Assembly (NCBI RefSeq): GCF_020379485.1
Contig: NC_063437.1
Span: 6,794,223-6,858,222 of the forward strand
Origin: Brassica napus
Taxonomy: Eukaryota > Streptophyta > Magnoliopsida > Brassicales > Brassicaceae
Length of the DNA stretch: 64,000 nucleotides
Direction: 5' to 3'
The notes under the pieces are model-generated. The model ran no database searches. It was given only the letters and a program-made list of their open reading frames with translations, and was not told the DNA's origin. Each line of letters opens with the position of its first letter. Positions within the stretch are counted from its first letter, which is position 1. Positions 9,098 through 20,045 of this stretch are shown here, piece by piece. The translations under genes and the position numbers were made by a program.

Positions 9098-10424
9098 GTG
9101 GGAGGTGTCTGTTTATATGTTCTACGTGTGTGGACGCATGTGGCCTTTTTTTGAGAGATTGTATGGGCCTGTTTTGGCCGTTTTATCGTTTTCCGGGACT
9201 GGCCGTTGGTGTCTTTAAATCCCTACCGCTTTACGCGGTTTTTATACATATGATGGGTATTTCATTTCGAATTGTTTTGAGTAAGTTCAAATTAAATATG
9301 AGTTGTCTCATATTTAATTTCGTTGAAACGTTCAATCTGTCGGTTCGTTCGTGACTTTTCTTAAAAATTACTTATTCTTACGATTTTTGGGAACGTTGAA
9401 ATGTGAACGGAGATACATGATTTAGGATCTCGTATAATTTAGATATCATGTCTTGAGATGTTTGAGGCCAATGCAATGGGTTTAGGGCAAGACCTAGGTT
9501 TACTTTCGGTTTAAGGTTTGTGCGGTGACTAGCCGACTATCGATTTTCCTGTTGCGATTTCTTCCTGATTCGTACCGATTTAAAGTCCGCAAAATGTTCT
9601 CGGCTTATACCACTTGTATGGTATGAATCGAGCATCTCTCCAGAGATAAATTTTAAGTCAAGTGGAAGTGTTAAACCAAAATTTCGGATTTTTTGTTGTA
9701 GCGCGCTTTCGTCCTTGCGTTGGACGTTTGAAGATCAAAATGAGTGATCAAGTTGCGTTTGTTTAAGACTGCAGGCATGTTCGTCGGGGCCAATCGACGA
9801 ACGGGGTAAAAGGTTTTTGTGGTCGTGGTCGGACAATTTGTTCGTATCACTTCGAATTTTTAACTTGGCGACGTCTTGCAGTTGTTTCGAAGATTATACG
9901 TATATCTTAAGTGTTGAAGAATGATTATTTTTCGATTTTGGGCTGGACGAGGCCGCTGACAAGAGTCTTAATGTTTGTAGAGTTTCTAGGCGTGTCCTGA
10001 GACTTTTGCGGCAACTGAACCGTAAGCGTTTTAATAAAAAGGAGCAATGTATATTACAAAAATTTCTAAAAAACTCGATTACAATAACGCATGTTTTCCT
10101 ATGTGGGAGTATACGAGTATACGCACCCACTCCCCCCTCCCTTTTTAGAGAGGGGGATAGCTGAACTCGTCTTTCGACGAGCTGCTTACGTACCCCTTTC
10201 GAGGATCAAGCCATCTCGTAGTTCTGTTTTATGCCGCGGGCGTTTTTTATTCGTCGGTTGTCGCCGTGTTGACCGCCTTGATCGTGACGACCGTGGCCGG
10301 CTCAGTGCTCTTTTCCAGATGTTCCGGTTGAGTTGTAGTGTCGGCTTCAGACTCGTGTTGAGTTTCAACGTCCGAGGCGTTTGCGTCGGCAGACGATGTT
10401 AAATTGTCTTTTCTTGGGGTGTTT
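9098..10424. other. Non-coding Tat-A interior
   Basis: I see no supported gene. The region is the 3' flank of the aORF and the remnant between it and protease, where RT, RNase H and integrase would be expected. A stretch at 10,180-10,210 (GTACCCCTTTCGAGGATCAA) also occurs in the Tat-B LTR near 34,884. A hairpin-like CCCCCTCCC...GAGAGGGGG sits at about 10,132-10,157. Confidence 0.5.
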
Positions 10425-12677
10425 TTAGGCGAAGATTGATCTATCTTCGTGTGTTTGCAATTTATCGTTGCAGAAGTCGTGATTTGCCTTAACTTGTGCT
10501 CTGCGAGGAAGCATAGCTGCGACTGTTTTTGACATCCCAGATAGCCGCGACTCTTGCTTGGGGTTGAGACATGGGGTTCTCATGATCACGTTGTAGATAG
10601 CGGGATGATCGACTACCGCGAACTTGACGATTTTCGTGATCTCCTCGGCCATGATTGGCAACTGGATTGATCCGAGAGTCATCGACACTTCGCTTGAAAA
10701 ACCCGTGAGTGGTTTCGGCGTCGAAGTTACTTCCCTGAGTTCGATGCTCATTCGATTGAGAGTGTCGCGGAAGATTACATTGACCGTGCTTCCCGTGTTG
10801 ATGAGTACTCTCCCGACTTCCAGATCTCGTATGACGAGATCTATGAAGAGCAGATCGCAGTGAGGTTGATCGATGTCGCTAGCTTCCTCCTTTGTGAAGG
10901 TGATCGACAAATTTTGGCCATCTCGAGGAGGAGACCATGTAGGCCAGTTTGCACTCGACTCTGCCTTCCGCTGGTAAGCCTTGATGGCCGAAACAGTATC
11001 GTTGCAGTATTGCGATCCTCCGATGATTATGTTGACTCTGCGACGATTGTTATCATTCCCCTTGTCGTCGGGCCTTCTGCAGCGTTTATTTCCGGGTTGG
11101 TTTCAATGAGGGGATTTTTCCGTGGGCGGATTTCTGTCCGTCTTCGGAGGGCGATCGGAATCGAGGATGAGATCTTTCACGCTGGTCACTTCCGAGAGCT
11201 CTCCAGCTAGTAACTTCGCGGCCAGCCTTGCTCCCAAGACTTTGCAGTTAGTCGTGGAGTGTCCTTGTGACTGGTGGAACTCGCAGAAGGTGTTTTCGTC
11301 ATAACCTTGATTGCGGGTCCACGTATTACCAGTGGTTCGGCCTTGGTCCGACTTGATCGCGTAATTGTGTGCTCCTTGGAGATCTTCCCTCTCGTGATGG
11401 ACATACTTGTCGTTACGAGAGTTCTTCTTTTTCGCTTTCGGATCTACTTTTTTCAAGGATGGTCTTGCCGACTTATGTTTTTACGACAAAACTTTCATTT
11501 CTTCCTCGATTATGATGTAGTCTGTTGCCTTGTGGAGGGCATCCTGGATCGTCCGCGGTTTGTCGAGGGTTATCCATTTGCTTAATTTCGACTTGTACCA
11601 GAGCATCTTTCTGAGCGCGTCGATGGCCACTTTGTCGCTTATCCCACTAACCCTGGACATCACCAGCTTGAAACGGCTAATGAACTCACGGAGGGGTTCA
11701 TCTTCCCTCTGGGACAGACTCCAGAGATCGACATCGGAAGTTTCTCTATCTATGAACATAGAGTATTGTTTGAAAAATTCTGATGCGAGCTGTCGGAAAC
11801 TCCTGATAGAGTTTTGCTTAAGGCGTGCGAACCATTCGAGGGCCGCTCCTTCCACGTTCTCGACGAACAGGCGACAGTAGCCGGCGTCTTTTTCACCGTC
11901 CTTCAGCCTCGCTCTTCCCATCGTGATGTGGAAAGCCTGAAGGTGCGCCTCTGGATCGGTCGTACCATCATACTTCGGTACTTTGATCTTCCCCGGATCG
12001 GATACCCTCATATCTGAGATGCGAGTGGTGAAGGGGGTCTTCCGAGCCCCTTCTAGCAACCTGTCGATCTCGCGGGCAGCGCTGGTAGCATGATGGATTT
12101 GGGATTTTACGGCTCTTACTTCTGCTGCAATCTTGGTGATATAGTTACGAAGATCGCGAATATCTGATGTCTCCTCAGCTCTTCTTGCTCGTTCCAATAG
12201 AGGATTTCCTCCTCTTCCGTCATTGGTTTGTCAAACGGGGAGCTTTCCCGAGCGGATCGGCTTCTGGTCCTTCGTGGATGTCTGTCAACATCCTCATCGG
12301 TATCGTTGGAGACATCGCTAGAATCTAGATCGACGTGCTCGACGTCATTATCTTCTGAATCCTTCGTGGGAGGCGGAGGACTCTCAGGGTTCCCTTTTTC
12401 GATGTGAGATTTTTTGCTGGGGTTTTGACCTGAAGGTCGTTTCCGCGCGGTTCCAGGCCTATCGAGTGGGGTAGCGAAGTCGAGTTTTTTTCCCGCGGAC
12501 TCTGGTCCTTGCCGTTAAGGTTTCAACCTGGTTGGTCAAGGTACTCACAAGCCTGTCATGTTCTTCTGACCATTTTTCGTAGGTGGCAGATATCTTTTTA
12601 AACTCCTCGAGCGGCGCGGCGTTGGCTGGTGCGTTGGCCGCGGATACGTCCGCTGCTGGAGTGTGGAGATCGGTGCC
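10425..12677 (-). pseudogene. Tat-A gag-protease, degenerate, split by Athila-1
   Basis: Read right to left. An N-terminal gag stretch from 12,677 continues codons interrupted at 22,747. A gag capsid domain lies at 12,197-11,481 ([22 protein letters not shown]). A CHHC zinc motif ([14 protein letters not shown]) is in 11,456-11,103, and an aspartic protease is at 10,910-10,425. The protease active site reads [11 protein letters not shown], with Asn in place of the catalytic Asp. The gag, zinc and protease segments are in separate frames or broken by stops. The original ATG is at 22,802. The pieces correspond in order to the Tat-C polyprotein but are clearly diverged in sequence, so this is a different Tat family. 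Confidence 0.8.
12673..12677. repeat. Target site duplication of Athila-1, left copy
   Basis: GTGCC, repeated at 22,747-22,751 directly after the 3' LTR. Confidence 0.85.
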
Positions 12678-13983
12678 TGATATACCTTAGATTTGACACA
12701 TTTTTATCCATGGTATATAAGTATTTTACTATATATATATCAATGTTTTCTACTCTTCTAGGTATGTTTTCAGGTTCAGGTGCATTTCGGAGTAAAGCTA
12801 TGACTTTGGAGCATTTTGGAGATTAAAGGACATTTCACCCGAGCTGACCACTTAGAGGTCGACGAGAGGAAGAATAATAGATCGATGCGCATCAGTACTG
12901 ACGATCGATATCAGGAAATGCCTCGACAGATGAAGATTAATATCGATCGATGTACACAAGTACCGTCGCTCGATGTCGAGACACCAGACGTGACATTTTG
13001 GATTCAGCAGACTTAAAAACCAAGGCCAAGCTAAATTACCAAAATGCCCTGACGAGTTTTTAACCTAGTAGAATATATACTGCCTAAGTATTTTGACGGC
13101 AAAAAGAACAGAGCTTTTCTAGACCTAGTTTTGTTACAAGTTTAATTTGGGAGAGAAGATCACTTGTGATTGGAACTCCTTGTTTCTATTTCATTTCATC
13201 TATTCTATGAGTTTCTATTTCTCTATTGATATGAATTGCTTTGCTATATCTGAGTAGTTCAACTGTTAGATCCAGGGTTCAGATAGGTTTGTGAGATTAG
13301 CCCCAAACTATAGATCTGCCTTGTTGTGATATTCATGATAGATTTGTATTCATTGCTTGTTTTAGCCTTGCTAACTAGAACTTGATCATAGGATTGCATA
13401 TTCAAGTACCCTTGTTATCCCATCCTTACATCTATCTATCATATTAGGATTGCTAGAGAGGGCTAACCGCCAATTTAGAATCTTAGTAGAGCATTTCATA
13501 CTCGCGCATAGGCCAGGCTAGAACCCGTCGATCGATGTCCTCAACTGACAATCGATCGACGTTGGCAAAGGTGTATCGGTCGACGTCTTAATAGACTATC
13601 GATCGACACTCTCTCGTTGTCTGCATACTAACCGTTGAGACACAAGATCTAGTCTGTTAACCAGTGGTACATGCAACAGCTGATCACTGAGTTAAGCGAA
13701 TGAGCTCTAATATATCATGCATGCAACAATTAGGCATCTATAGGTACTATAATCTCCAACACCTGAATAGTGGCCCTGCATCTAATATAATTTCCAACCA
13801 AGTTACATTTATTATTTACTCGCTTGTTACTATTGCTATTTCATTTAAACATTTAAAACCTTTAGAATTAATAAACACTAGATTTAATTGTTCCCTAGCT
13901 CCTTGTGGATTCGATCCCTAAGTACTATATCTGAACCTCTTTTGATGAGAGTAACACTCCTTAGGGTAATTTGAGTGGTATGA
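12678..13983 (+). repeat. Athila-1 5' LTR
   Basis: 1,306 bp. It starts TGATATACCTT and ends GGTATGA, whereas the 3' LTR ends GGTATCA, so the terminal C has become G. It carries TCGATCGA-type motifs, including a set starting at 13,528, 13,552, 13,576 and 13,599. It lacks the long AT microsatellite of the 3' LTR. Confidence 0.85.
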
Positions 13984-13987
13984 AATT

Positions 13988-14005
13988 TGGTGCCGTTGCC
14001 GGGGA
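13988..14005 (+). other. Primer binding site of Athila-1, first copy
   Basis: TGGTGCCGTTGCCGGGGA. Athila-type elements typically carry TGGCGCC here (as Athila-2 does), so this copy has a C to T change. A second identical copy lies at 14,462-14,479 because of the local duplication. Confidence 0.75.
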
Positions 14006-14094
14006 GCTTTGATCGCCATTAGATTTAGTTTTATTAATTTTTTTTCTTTTCTTTACCCCCTTTCTAATAATCTTTTTCTTGTCTTTTCAGGTGC

Positions 14095-14409
14095 ATGCCC
14101 AGCGGTACCAGAAGCAACAAGGAGAAAGACTTGCTGTTCTCAGACGATCCTGCTCATTTGAAACGCACCATCCGTAGAGGTCAACGTTCCACATCGCTCG
14201 ACGCAACCATTTCGTCATCGATCGATACGCACAACCAACCGTCGACCGACACTAGACCATCAACGTCGATCGATCCCAATCGTTCGACAATGATCGATAC
14301 TACACCGCGTATGTCGATCGATACCGTGTCGTCAAAAATGGTAAACATTATTATTCTAACTCAGGACGAGAACGAAAACTTGGATTCGATCCCTAAGTAC
14401 TATATCTGA
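14095..14409 (+). pseudogene. Athila-1 gag start, truncated duplicate
   Basis: The first copy of the gag N-terminus (MPSGTRSNKEKDLLFSDD...) runs for about 95 codons, then enters the repeated LTR end (DSIPKYYI) and stops. It is produced by the tandem duplication and has no capsid domain. It contains six TCGATCGA-type motifs starting at 14,194 and then every 24 bp to 14,314. Confidence 0.8.
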
Positions 14410-14568
14410 ACCTCTTTTGATGAGAGTAACACTCCTTAGGGTAATTTGAGTGGTATGAAATTTGGTGCCGTTGCCGGGGAGCTTTGATCGCCATTAGATT
14501 TAGTTTTATTAATTTTTTTCTTTTCTTTACCCCCTTTCTAATAATCTTTTTCTTGTCTTTTCAGGTGC

Positions 14569-16397
14569 ATGCCCAGCGGTACCAGAAGCAACAAGGAGAA
14601 AGACTTGCTGTTCTCAGACGATCCTGCTCATTTGAAACGCACCATCCGTAGAGGTCAACGTTCCACATCGCTCGACGCAACCATTTCGTCATCGATCGAT
14701 ACGCACAACCAACCGTCGACCGACACTAGACCATCAACGTCGATCGATCCCAATCGTTCGACAATGATCGATACTACACCGCGTATGTCGATCGATACCG
14801 TGTCGTCAAAAATGGTAAACATTATTATTCTAACTCAGGACGAGAACGAAAACTTGTATGACCAGGCCGGTCATCTGCGTAATGCAACAGGTCAGAAAAT
14901 AGATGCTCAGGGAACTGTAATCCTTGATGCTGATGCTACAAAAGCTGCTCAACCTGTAGATGAGGACGCTCGATCGAAACCACTGGCCGACTACAATCGC
15001 CCAGATGAGTACTATTCCAACAGATCAGCTATTCGACTTCCGGAGATCCAGAAGCAGAATTTCAAGCTGAAGCCTTAATACTACACTCTCGTGTCGCAGA
15101 TACCCTACTCTGGGTTACCGCACGAGCATCCTATGGACCATTTGGAACGGTTCGAGGATCTAATCGCTGCTATTCGGATGGAAGGAGTTCCCAAAGATTA
15201 CCTGCTGTGCAAGCACTTCAGATACACGCTGAATGGAGAAGCGATGCACTGGCTTAGGCAGCAACCCACAGGATCTTTAACATCCTCGAGCGACATCAAG
15301 AATGCTTTCTTACGAAACTTCTTCGATGAGTCGCGCACTGAAGAAGTTCGGAACAAAATTTCCACATTCTCGCAGAAGGCTGGAGAGTCCTTCAAAGATG
15401 CGTGGATTAGATTTAGGTTCTTCCAGCGAGACTGTCCACACCACGGATTTAACGAAGTGCAGCAGCTAAGCACTTTCTTCCGAGGTCTGGCCTTACAGTA
15501 TCAAATGGCCCTAGATACGGCGAGTGAAGGAAACTTCACTACTCGGAATCCGTTGGAAGCTGTGAGACTTATCGAAAACCTTGCTAACAGCAGCAGCACC
15601 AAAAACACTGACTCTGAACGGAAGAAGTCTGTAGCCTCTATCGGGAAGGAACAGATGGATGAAGTAAGAGCTAAGTTAGATGTGGTGCACCAGCTTCTTA
15701 AGAAGCAAGTCTGTTCAGCTGAAGGAGAAGTAGCAGCTACGGAAGGAGAAGAAAATGTGAACTACGTCGGAGGTACCGGATTCCAGAAATTTGGAAACCA
15801 GGGCGGAAACAAAAACTTTTGGAAATGGCCAAAGAAGTAACCAAAATTCACAATTTCAAACCCTTCAACAACAGCAAGAGCTACTCGAACTCTTACTACC
15901 AAAATCCACCACCCCAGACTCAGGAAAGCAAGATCGAAAAGATGCTTGATCGAGTACTGTTGGGACAACAACAAATCACCATGGATTTCAACGGTAAAAT
16001 AGACTCCGCCTACAACAATCTGAACACAAAAATCGAGACCTTAGGGACTCAGGTGAGCAAACTTGAAACCCAAGTAATTCAGACGGGCGAGACTATAAAG
16101 AGGCAAGAAGCTTTCGCTAGAGAGGCAGGAGCTGACAAAGGGAAACACCACGTAAATGCCATCATAGATGATGATTTCTGGCAAGTGATGAGAAATGAAA
16201 AGCTTGAGGAAGGAGATTTCGAAATCGAAAGCTCCATGAGTCTCGGCGGATCCCAATGGTGTCGACCGATGTCGATGAACTCGCATCGATCAACAGACCA
16301 TGATAAAGATCGATGGACGGATTACTCCAGTCATCGATCGACGTCGTCTGCCAAATCGACTGAATGCGATGCGGTTCGAATTCTAACTCATGAATAA
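14569..16397 (+). pseudogene. Athila-1 gag, one nonsense and one frameshift
   Basis: The ATG at 14,569 starts the full copy. The N-terminal region is Ser/Thr/Asp-rich with repeated SID motifs. The capsid-type gag domain follows at about 15,000-15,600 (IPYSGLPHEHPMDHLERFED, EAMHWLRQQPTGS, FFRGL). An in-frame TAA at 15,076-15,078 replaces a Gln codon still present in Athila-2. A frameshift near 15,820-15,840 moves the C-terminal part to another frame (ORF 15,819-16,397). That part has a coiled-coil-like stretch (NNLNTKIETLGTQVSKLETQ). No clear zinc knuckle was seen. Normal role would be capsid formation. Confidence 0.8.
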
Positions 16398-16544
16398 TTC
16401 GCAGCTAAGCATCCTCACCCACCCTCCCCTTTCTATGATAAAATCGATCGATCGGTTGAGCCAACCATCGATCGACAGAGTGAGTCCAACGTCGATCGTC
16501 ACAACATACCTCCCATCGATCGACAGACACCTCTGACATACCGA
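16398..16544 (+). repeat. TCGATCGA cluster between gag and protease
   Basis: Four motifs start at 16,444, 16,468, 16,492 and 16,516, exactly 24 bp apart (the third ends in T, TCGATCGT). No open frame covers this stretch in the current sequence. Confidence 0.85.
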
Positions 16545-17279
16545 ATGCGGTTACCCTCAATCGATAATGATTACATCAACGCACCCAGACCACCACTTAA
16601 ACCATTAGCAAACCCACCCGAACCAAAACCCAACCCTTTAAATAGTTCACCAGAATCTGTTCAAAAAGAACAAGAATCTGAAGGGAGAAGGTTAAGGAAA
16701 AGAAAGGAGAAGATTCCTAAAAACCTTAAGAGGGAAGCTAACGATAAGGAGATGGATGGTTTCACTAAACGAGTCCTCAGAATCCCAATCGAAAAACCTT
16801 TTGATGAAGCTTACTTCACACACCGGTTGTGGATGTTCTTCAGAGAAACAAAGGTAACTGAGGAGGACATTAGGAGAATGTTTCATCAAGTCAGAGAGAA
16901 GATGAAGCACAGGATCACATTGACGAATAAGAGTGATCCTGGGAAGTTTGCAATACCATGCGTAGTCAAGGGTGTTGAGTTTCCCCATTCAATGTGTGAC
17001 ACAGGAGCATCTGTTAGTATCCTCCCTAGGATCATGGCAGATCAGCTTGGTTTGACCATCGAACCCTCAACGGAATCTTTCACCTTCGTGGATCTTTCAG
17101 AGAAACGATCAGGAGGTATCATAAGAGATATGGAGGTACAGATTGGTAATGCCCTTGTCCCTGTAGATTTTCATGTCCTAGACATCGAGCTTAACTGGAA
17201 CTCTTCACTTCTGCTTGGAAGATCTTTCCTAGCTACAGTAGGAGCCGTATGTGACATGAACAAAAAAAATTGTGTCTAA
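16545..17279 (+). CDS. Athila-1 aspartic protease region
   Basis: The open frame has a basic linker (EGRRLRKRKEKIPKNLKRE), a conserved helical region (FFRETKVTEEDIRRMFHQVR), and a retropepsin with active site CDTGASVSILPRIMA at about residues 148-162. The second conserved part is LLLGRSFLATVGAVCDM near the end. The catalytic Asp is present. In relatives, protease is followed by RT in the same polyprotein. Here the frame stops at 17,279 and Ser-Ile-Asp-rich sequence follows. The start shown is the first ATG of the open frame; the protein was probably made as part of gag-pro. Confidence 0.8.
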   Translation: MRLPSIDNDYINAPRPPLKPLANPPEPKPNPLNSSPESVQKEQESEGRRLRKRKEKIPKNLKREANDKEMDGFTKRVLRIPIEKPFDEAYFTHRLWMFFRETKVTEEDIRRMFHQVREKMKHRITLTNKSDPGKFAIPCVVKGVEFPHSMCDTGASVSILPRIMADQLGLTIEPSTESFTFVDLSEKRSGGIIRDMEVQIGNALVPVDFHVLDIELNWNSSLLLGRSFLATVGAVCDMNKKNCV

Positions 17280-18013
17280 CGCTCATAGACCCAAACATCC
17301 ACTACGACCCCATCCGACCTAAGAAAAGGTCATTAATTCTGTGGATTATGGGAAAGAACTTGGCTTCATTGGCGCATGCCATTGTGGAGCAGAGTATGAA
17401 TCGGAGTACGAAACAGAGTACTCGGAATCGATCGACACCCCAACCTTTCCATCGATCGATTCCAATGTGTCAACGGTGACCGATGACCGCAACAGCACGT
17501 CACTCGACGTAATGCACCAGTTGACCATTTCGCTTCACCTAATCATTGTTACCAACACTTTGCCTTCCAACCTCCAAGCAAGAGAGGACATGATGATTAT
17601 TCCATAGGCAGTTGGGCAGACAGTGGTTTCCATGAAAGTTTTGCAGTTGACACTGTAATTACTTCACCTAATGAGGAACATACCGAGGAATACGATGAGG
17701 ATTACTGGAAAGAACGTGCAATAGAAATGTCTTTGCAGGATGAAAGACTTGAAACACATAAGTTCACCAACACGTTTCCAACATCGTTCGACGCTGTGCA
17801 CTCCACATCGGTCGATACCCACCCTCGTCCAGCAAAACAACCGCTCACATCGATCGACACCCGTAAAGAACATCGATCGATATTCGCGCCGCAGCGAAAA
17901 TTCAGGAGCAGGAGAATATTCCCTCCCCAACTAGGTTTATAGATACCTATATAAATCGTTTTGCACCTCCGAAACCACCTACACACATCAGAGCAAACAC
18001 ACAAGCAAAAAAG
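17280..18013 (+). pseudogene. Athila-1 SID-rich region, N-terminal part
   Basis: Broken frames encode an acidic segment (CGAEYESEYETEYSESIDT), then SID/SLD motifs, then EEYDEDYWKERAIEMSLQDE and Arg/Pro-rich sequence. The opposite-strand Athila-2 encodes the same order (29,221-28,642), so this is a real family segment. It lies where RT would be expected. No known catalytic motif was seen. Motifs start at 17,428, 17,452, 17,476 and 17,500 (24-bp steps, the last two degenerate). Confidence 0.6.
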
Positions 18014-18906
18014 ATGAACACTCTTCCTTCTACATCAACAGAAAAATCCATGAAGAGCAATCATCTCAAGAACACAAGTTCTGCAGAAATTACTCTGCCA
18101 TCGATCGATGCAACTGTATCTACATCGATCGATACTACTCTAAACCCTAATCTTTCTATTTCTAAATTGAATGATTATGCAAACATTGATTACGGTTTTC
18201 TAACACCTGATGAATTTGGTATTTTCAGGGACCCAGATGGCAACGCACGTGCAATGGATGGAAGGATTTTACAAGTGTCCAAAGAGGACATAGCAGACAT
18301 CCTTCAAGTAGCCAATGGACCTGACAACCTATTCTCACAGCAACGTGGCACTCCAGACGTCATTCAAACAGATCCTAACAACCACGCAGGAGTCGCCACA
18401 ACAGAGATCAATCCAGATCTATCACGCCAACCAAAAGGGCAAGCATCGATCGACGGTACAACGGAGACATCGATCGACAGGGTAACACCAACGTCGATCG
18501 ATAGGGATGAACCAACGTCGATCGACAGACGTATGAATGTTGGAACCGCGCTTTCGACATGTACGGAGCCAGAAAGTTCACTTGGGAACAAAGGGACGAG
18601 TATGAAGTCTACAGAGATGAGCGTGGACACGCACGAGGCGTAGCTGGTGAGATGATACCTGTCACAAAGGACAACATCAGGAAAATACTGGAAAGAGCAT
18701 CTCTTTTTGAAGAGAGCCACATCTGTCTTCCAGAACATGCCACTTCCTTCACACTCACAAGACTGGCACCAGAACTCTACACCAAAGATGAAATCGATGA
18801 GATTGTGTTTGGTATTTGTGGAGCTCAGGAGAAACTGGGAGAGGAGCTCAAAACATTGGTAGAAGATACACATCAGATGTATGGCAGAAATGAGGACATA
18901 AATTGA
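18014..18906 (+). pseudogene. Athila-1 SID-rich region, middle part
   Basis: ORF 18,014-18,643 contains a compact segment NIDYGFLTPDEFGIFRDPDG followed by MDGRILQVSKEDIADILQVA, then four SID repeats of eight residues (motifs starting at 18,446, 18,470, 18,494 and 18,518). A frameshift near 18,560-18,640 leads into ORF 18,559-18,906 with a second, similar unit (DEYEVYRDERGHARGVAGEM, then IRKILERASLFEESHICLPE). The two units look like diverged copies of one domain (D-x-x-G-x-A-R-x-x-x-G followed by x-D-I-x-x-I-L). Function unknown. Confidence 0.6.
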
Positions 18907-20045
18907 GAGTATACGTCAGCAACTTGAGAAGGAAGCTACGACCTCATCATCGATCGACGCACCACGTGCAACATCGATCGACGTCAGTCTTCCTACAGCT
19001 CAGATCCCTGCAGAACCGCAATGTTCAACACAACACAGGATGAATGGGAAGTCTCATACATCGACACAAGGATAAACGACGTTTACTGCCCTCTCAACAA
19101 CAACGTGGACTGGCTAAGCACTAAAATCGAGCTACTACAGCAAGATCTGGACACCATTCGCAAGAAGGACCAACAACCAACCACATCGATCGACATGTGT
19201 ACCTTCACATCGCTCGACGCTAAAGTCTCAGCCATGAATGAGAGGCTGAGGACTTACGAGGATATGCATGACCGCTTTATATCACCAGTCATGATAGATT
19301 TAAACAAATTGTCTAGTCAATTACTCTATGCCCAAAAGGATATTGAGAACATTACTAATCAAAGTTTTTTGCAAGGAAAATCAGCATCGATCGACAGGCT
19401 ACGAGGGCCTTGGATCGATGGCAAGAAACCTGTGGAGTTACTTCCTTACACAGCAGCAGAGGTTGACAAGATCACATCCAAGATCTACACTGCTCTAGAC
19501 ACGATGGAGGAACGACTTGAAAAACGCTGCGATGACATATACTTTCCATTCGACAAAAAATCAGTGGACTAGACAACCACGCAGAATGGCTACAGAAAGA
19601 AGTCAAAGCCATTCAGAGGAAACTTGCAACTCAACACCAGATATCAGCATCGATCGGCAGGACACTAGCGAAATCGATCGATGGCAACTCGCCGAGATCG
19701 ACCAACGAACACATAATCGCATCGATCGACGCCGAGTCTACACCAATCGGTGAGCAGCTGATACATAAGACGGTAGAGTCAATGCAAAAGGAACTGACAG
19801 AACTTTCAGCATACGCCTATGACAACATAGGCTGGCACCAGGTCAGCATTGACAACATTCAAGAAAGGCTACAGAACATCTCCAAGTACTTGAGAAGATG
19901 GATGACAAATGGACAAGAAATGATGAGGCCACAAGAAGTTTCATTGCATCTTGGTCCAGAATGCGCAGAGATGACGTGGATGCTTGCTTTCCAACAAGCA
20001 GCTGCTTCTCCACCCAATAGCCAATCACTACCACAGTCAAGCTAA
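18907..20045 (+). pseudogene. Athila-1 SID-rich region, C-terminal coiled-coil part
   Basis: Frames 19,021-19,572, 19,517-19,753 and 19,782-20,045 are one coding region broken by frameshifts. Heptad-like helices are visible (VDWLSTKIELLQQDLDTIRK and MHDRFISPVMIDLNKLSSQL), separated by SID motifs starting at 18,950/18,974, 19,186/19,210, 19,387/19,411 and 19,650/19,674/19,698/19,722, all 24 bp apart. Athila-2 has a 282-residue uninterrupted version (28,038-27,190). No enzymatic signature was seen. A structural or nucleic-acid-binding role is only a guess. Confidence 0.6.

Larger units (their letters stand above)
13906..14854 (+). repeat. Tandem duplication of LTR end, PBS, leader and gag start (about 474 bp x 2)
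   Basis: Copy 1 is 13,906-14,380 and copy 2 is 14,381-14,854. They differ by one T in a poly-T run and otherwise appear identical. Each copy holds the last 78 bp of the LTR, the PBS, the leader and about 95 gag codons. Near identity suggests the duplication is recent or arose in the last replication cycle. Confidence 0.88.

Noticed and set aside
17280..20045. An env-like third ORF, as reported for some Athila elements
   Set aside because: No signal peptide, transmembrane segment or glycoprotein-like cysteine pattern is visible, and the region lies where pol would be. I therefore leave it as unknown.
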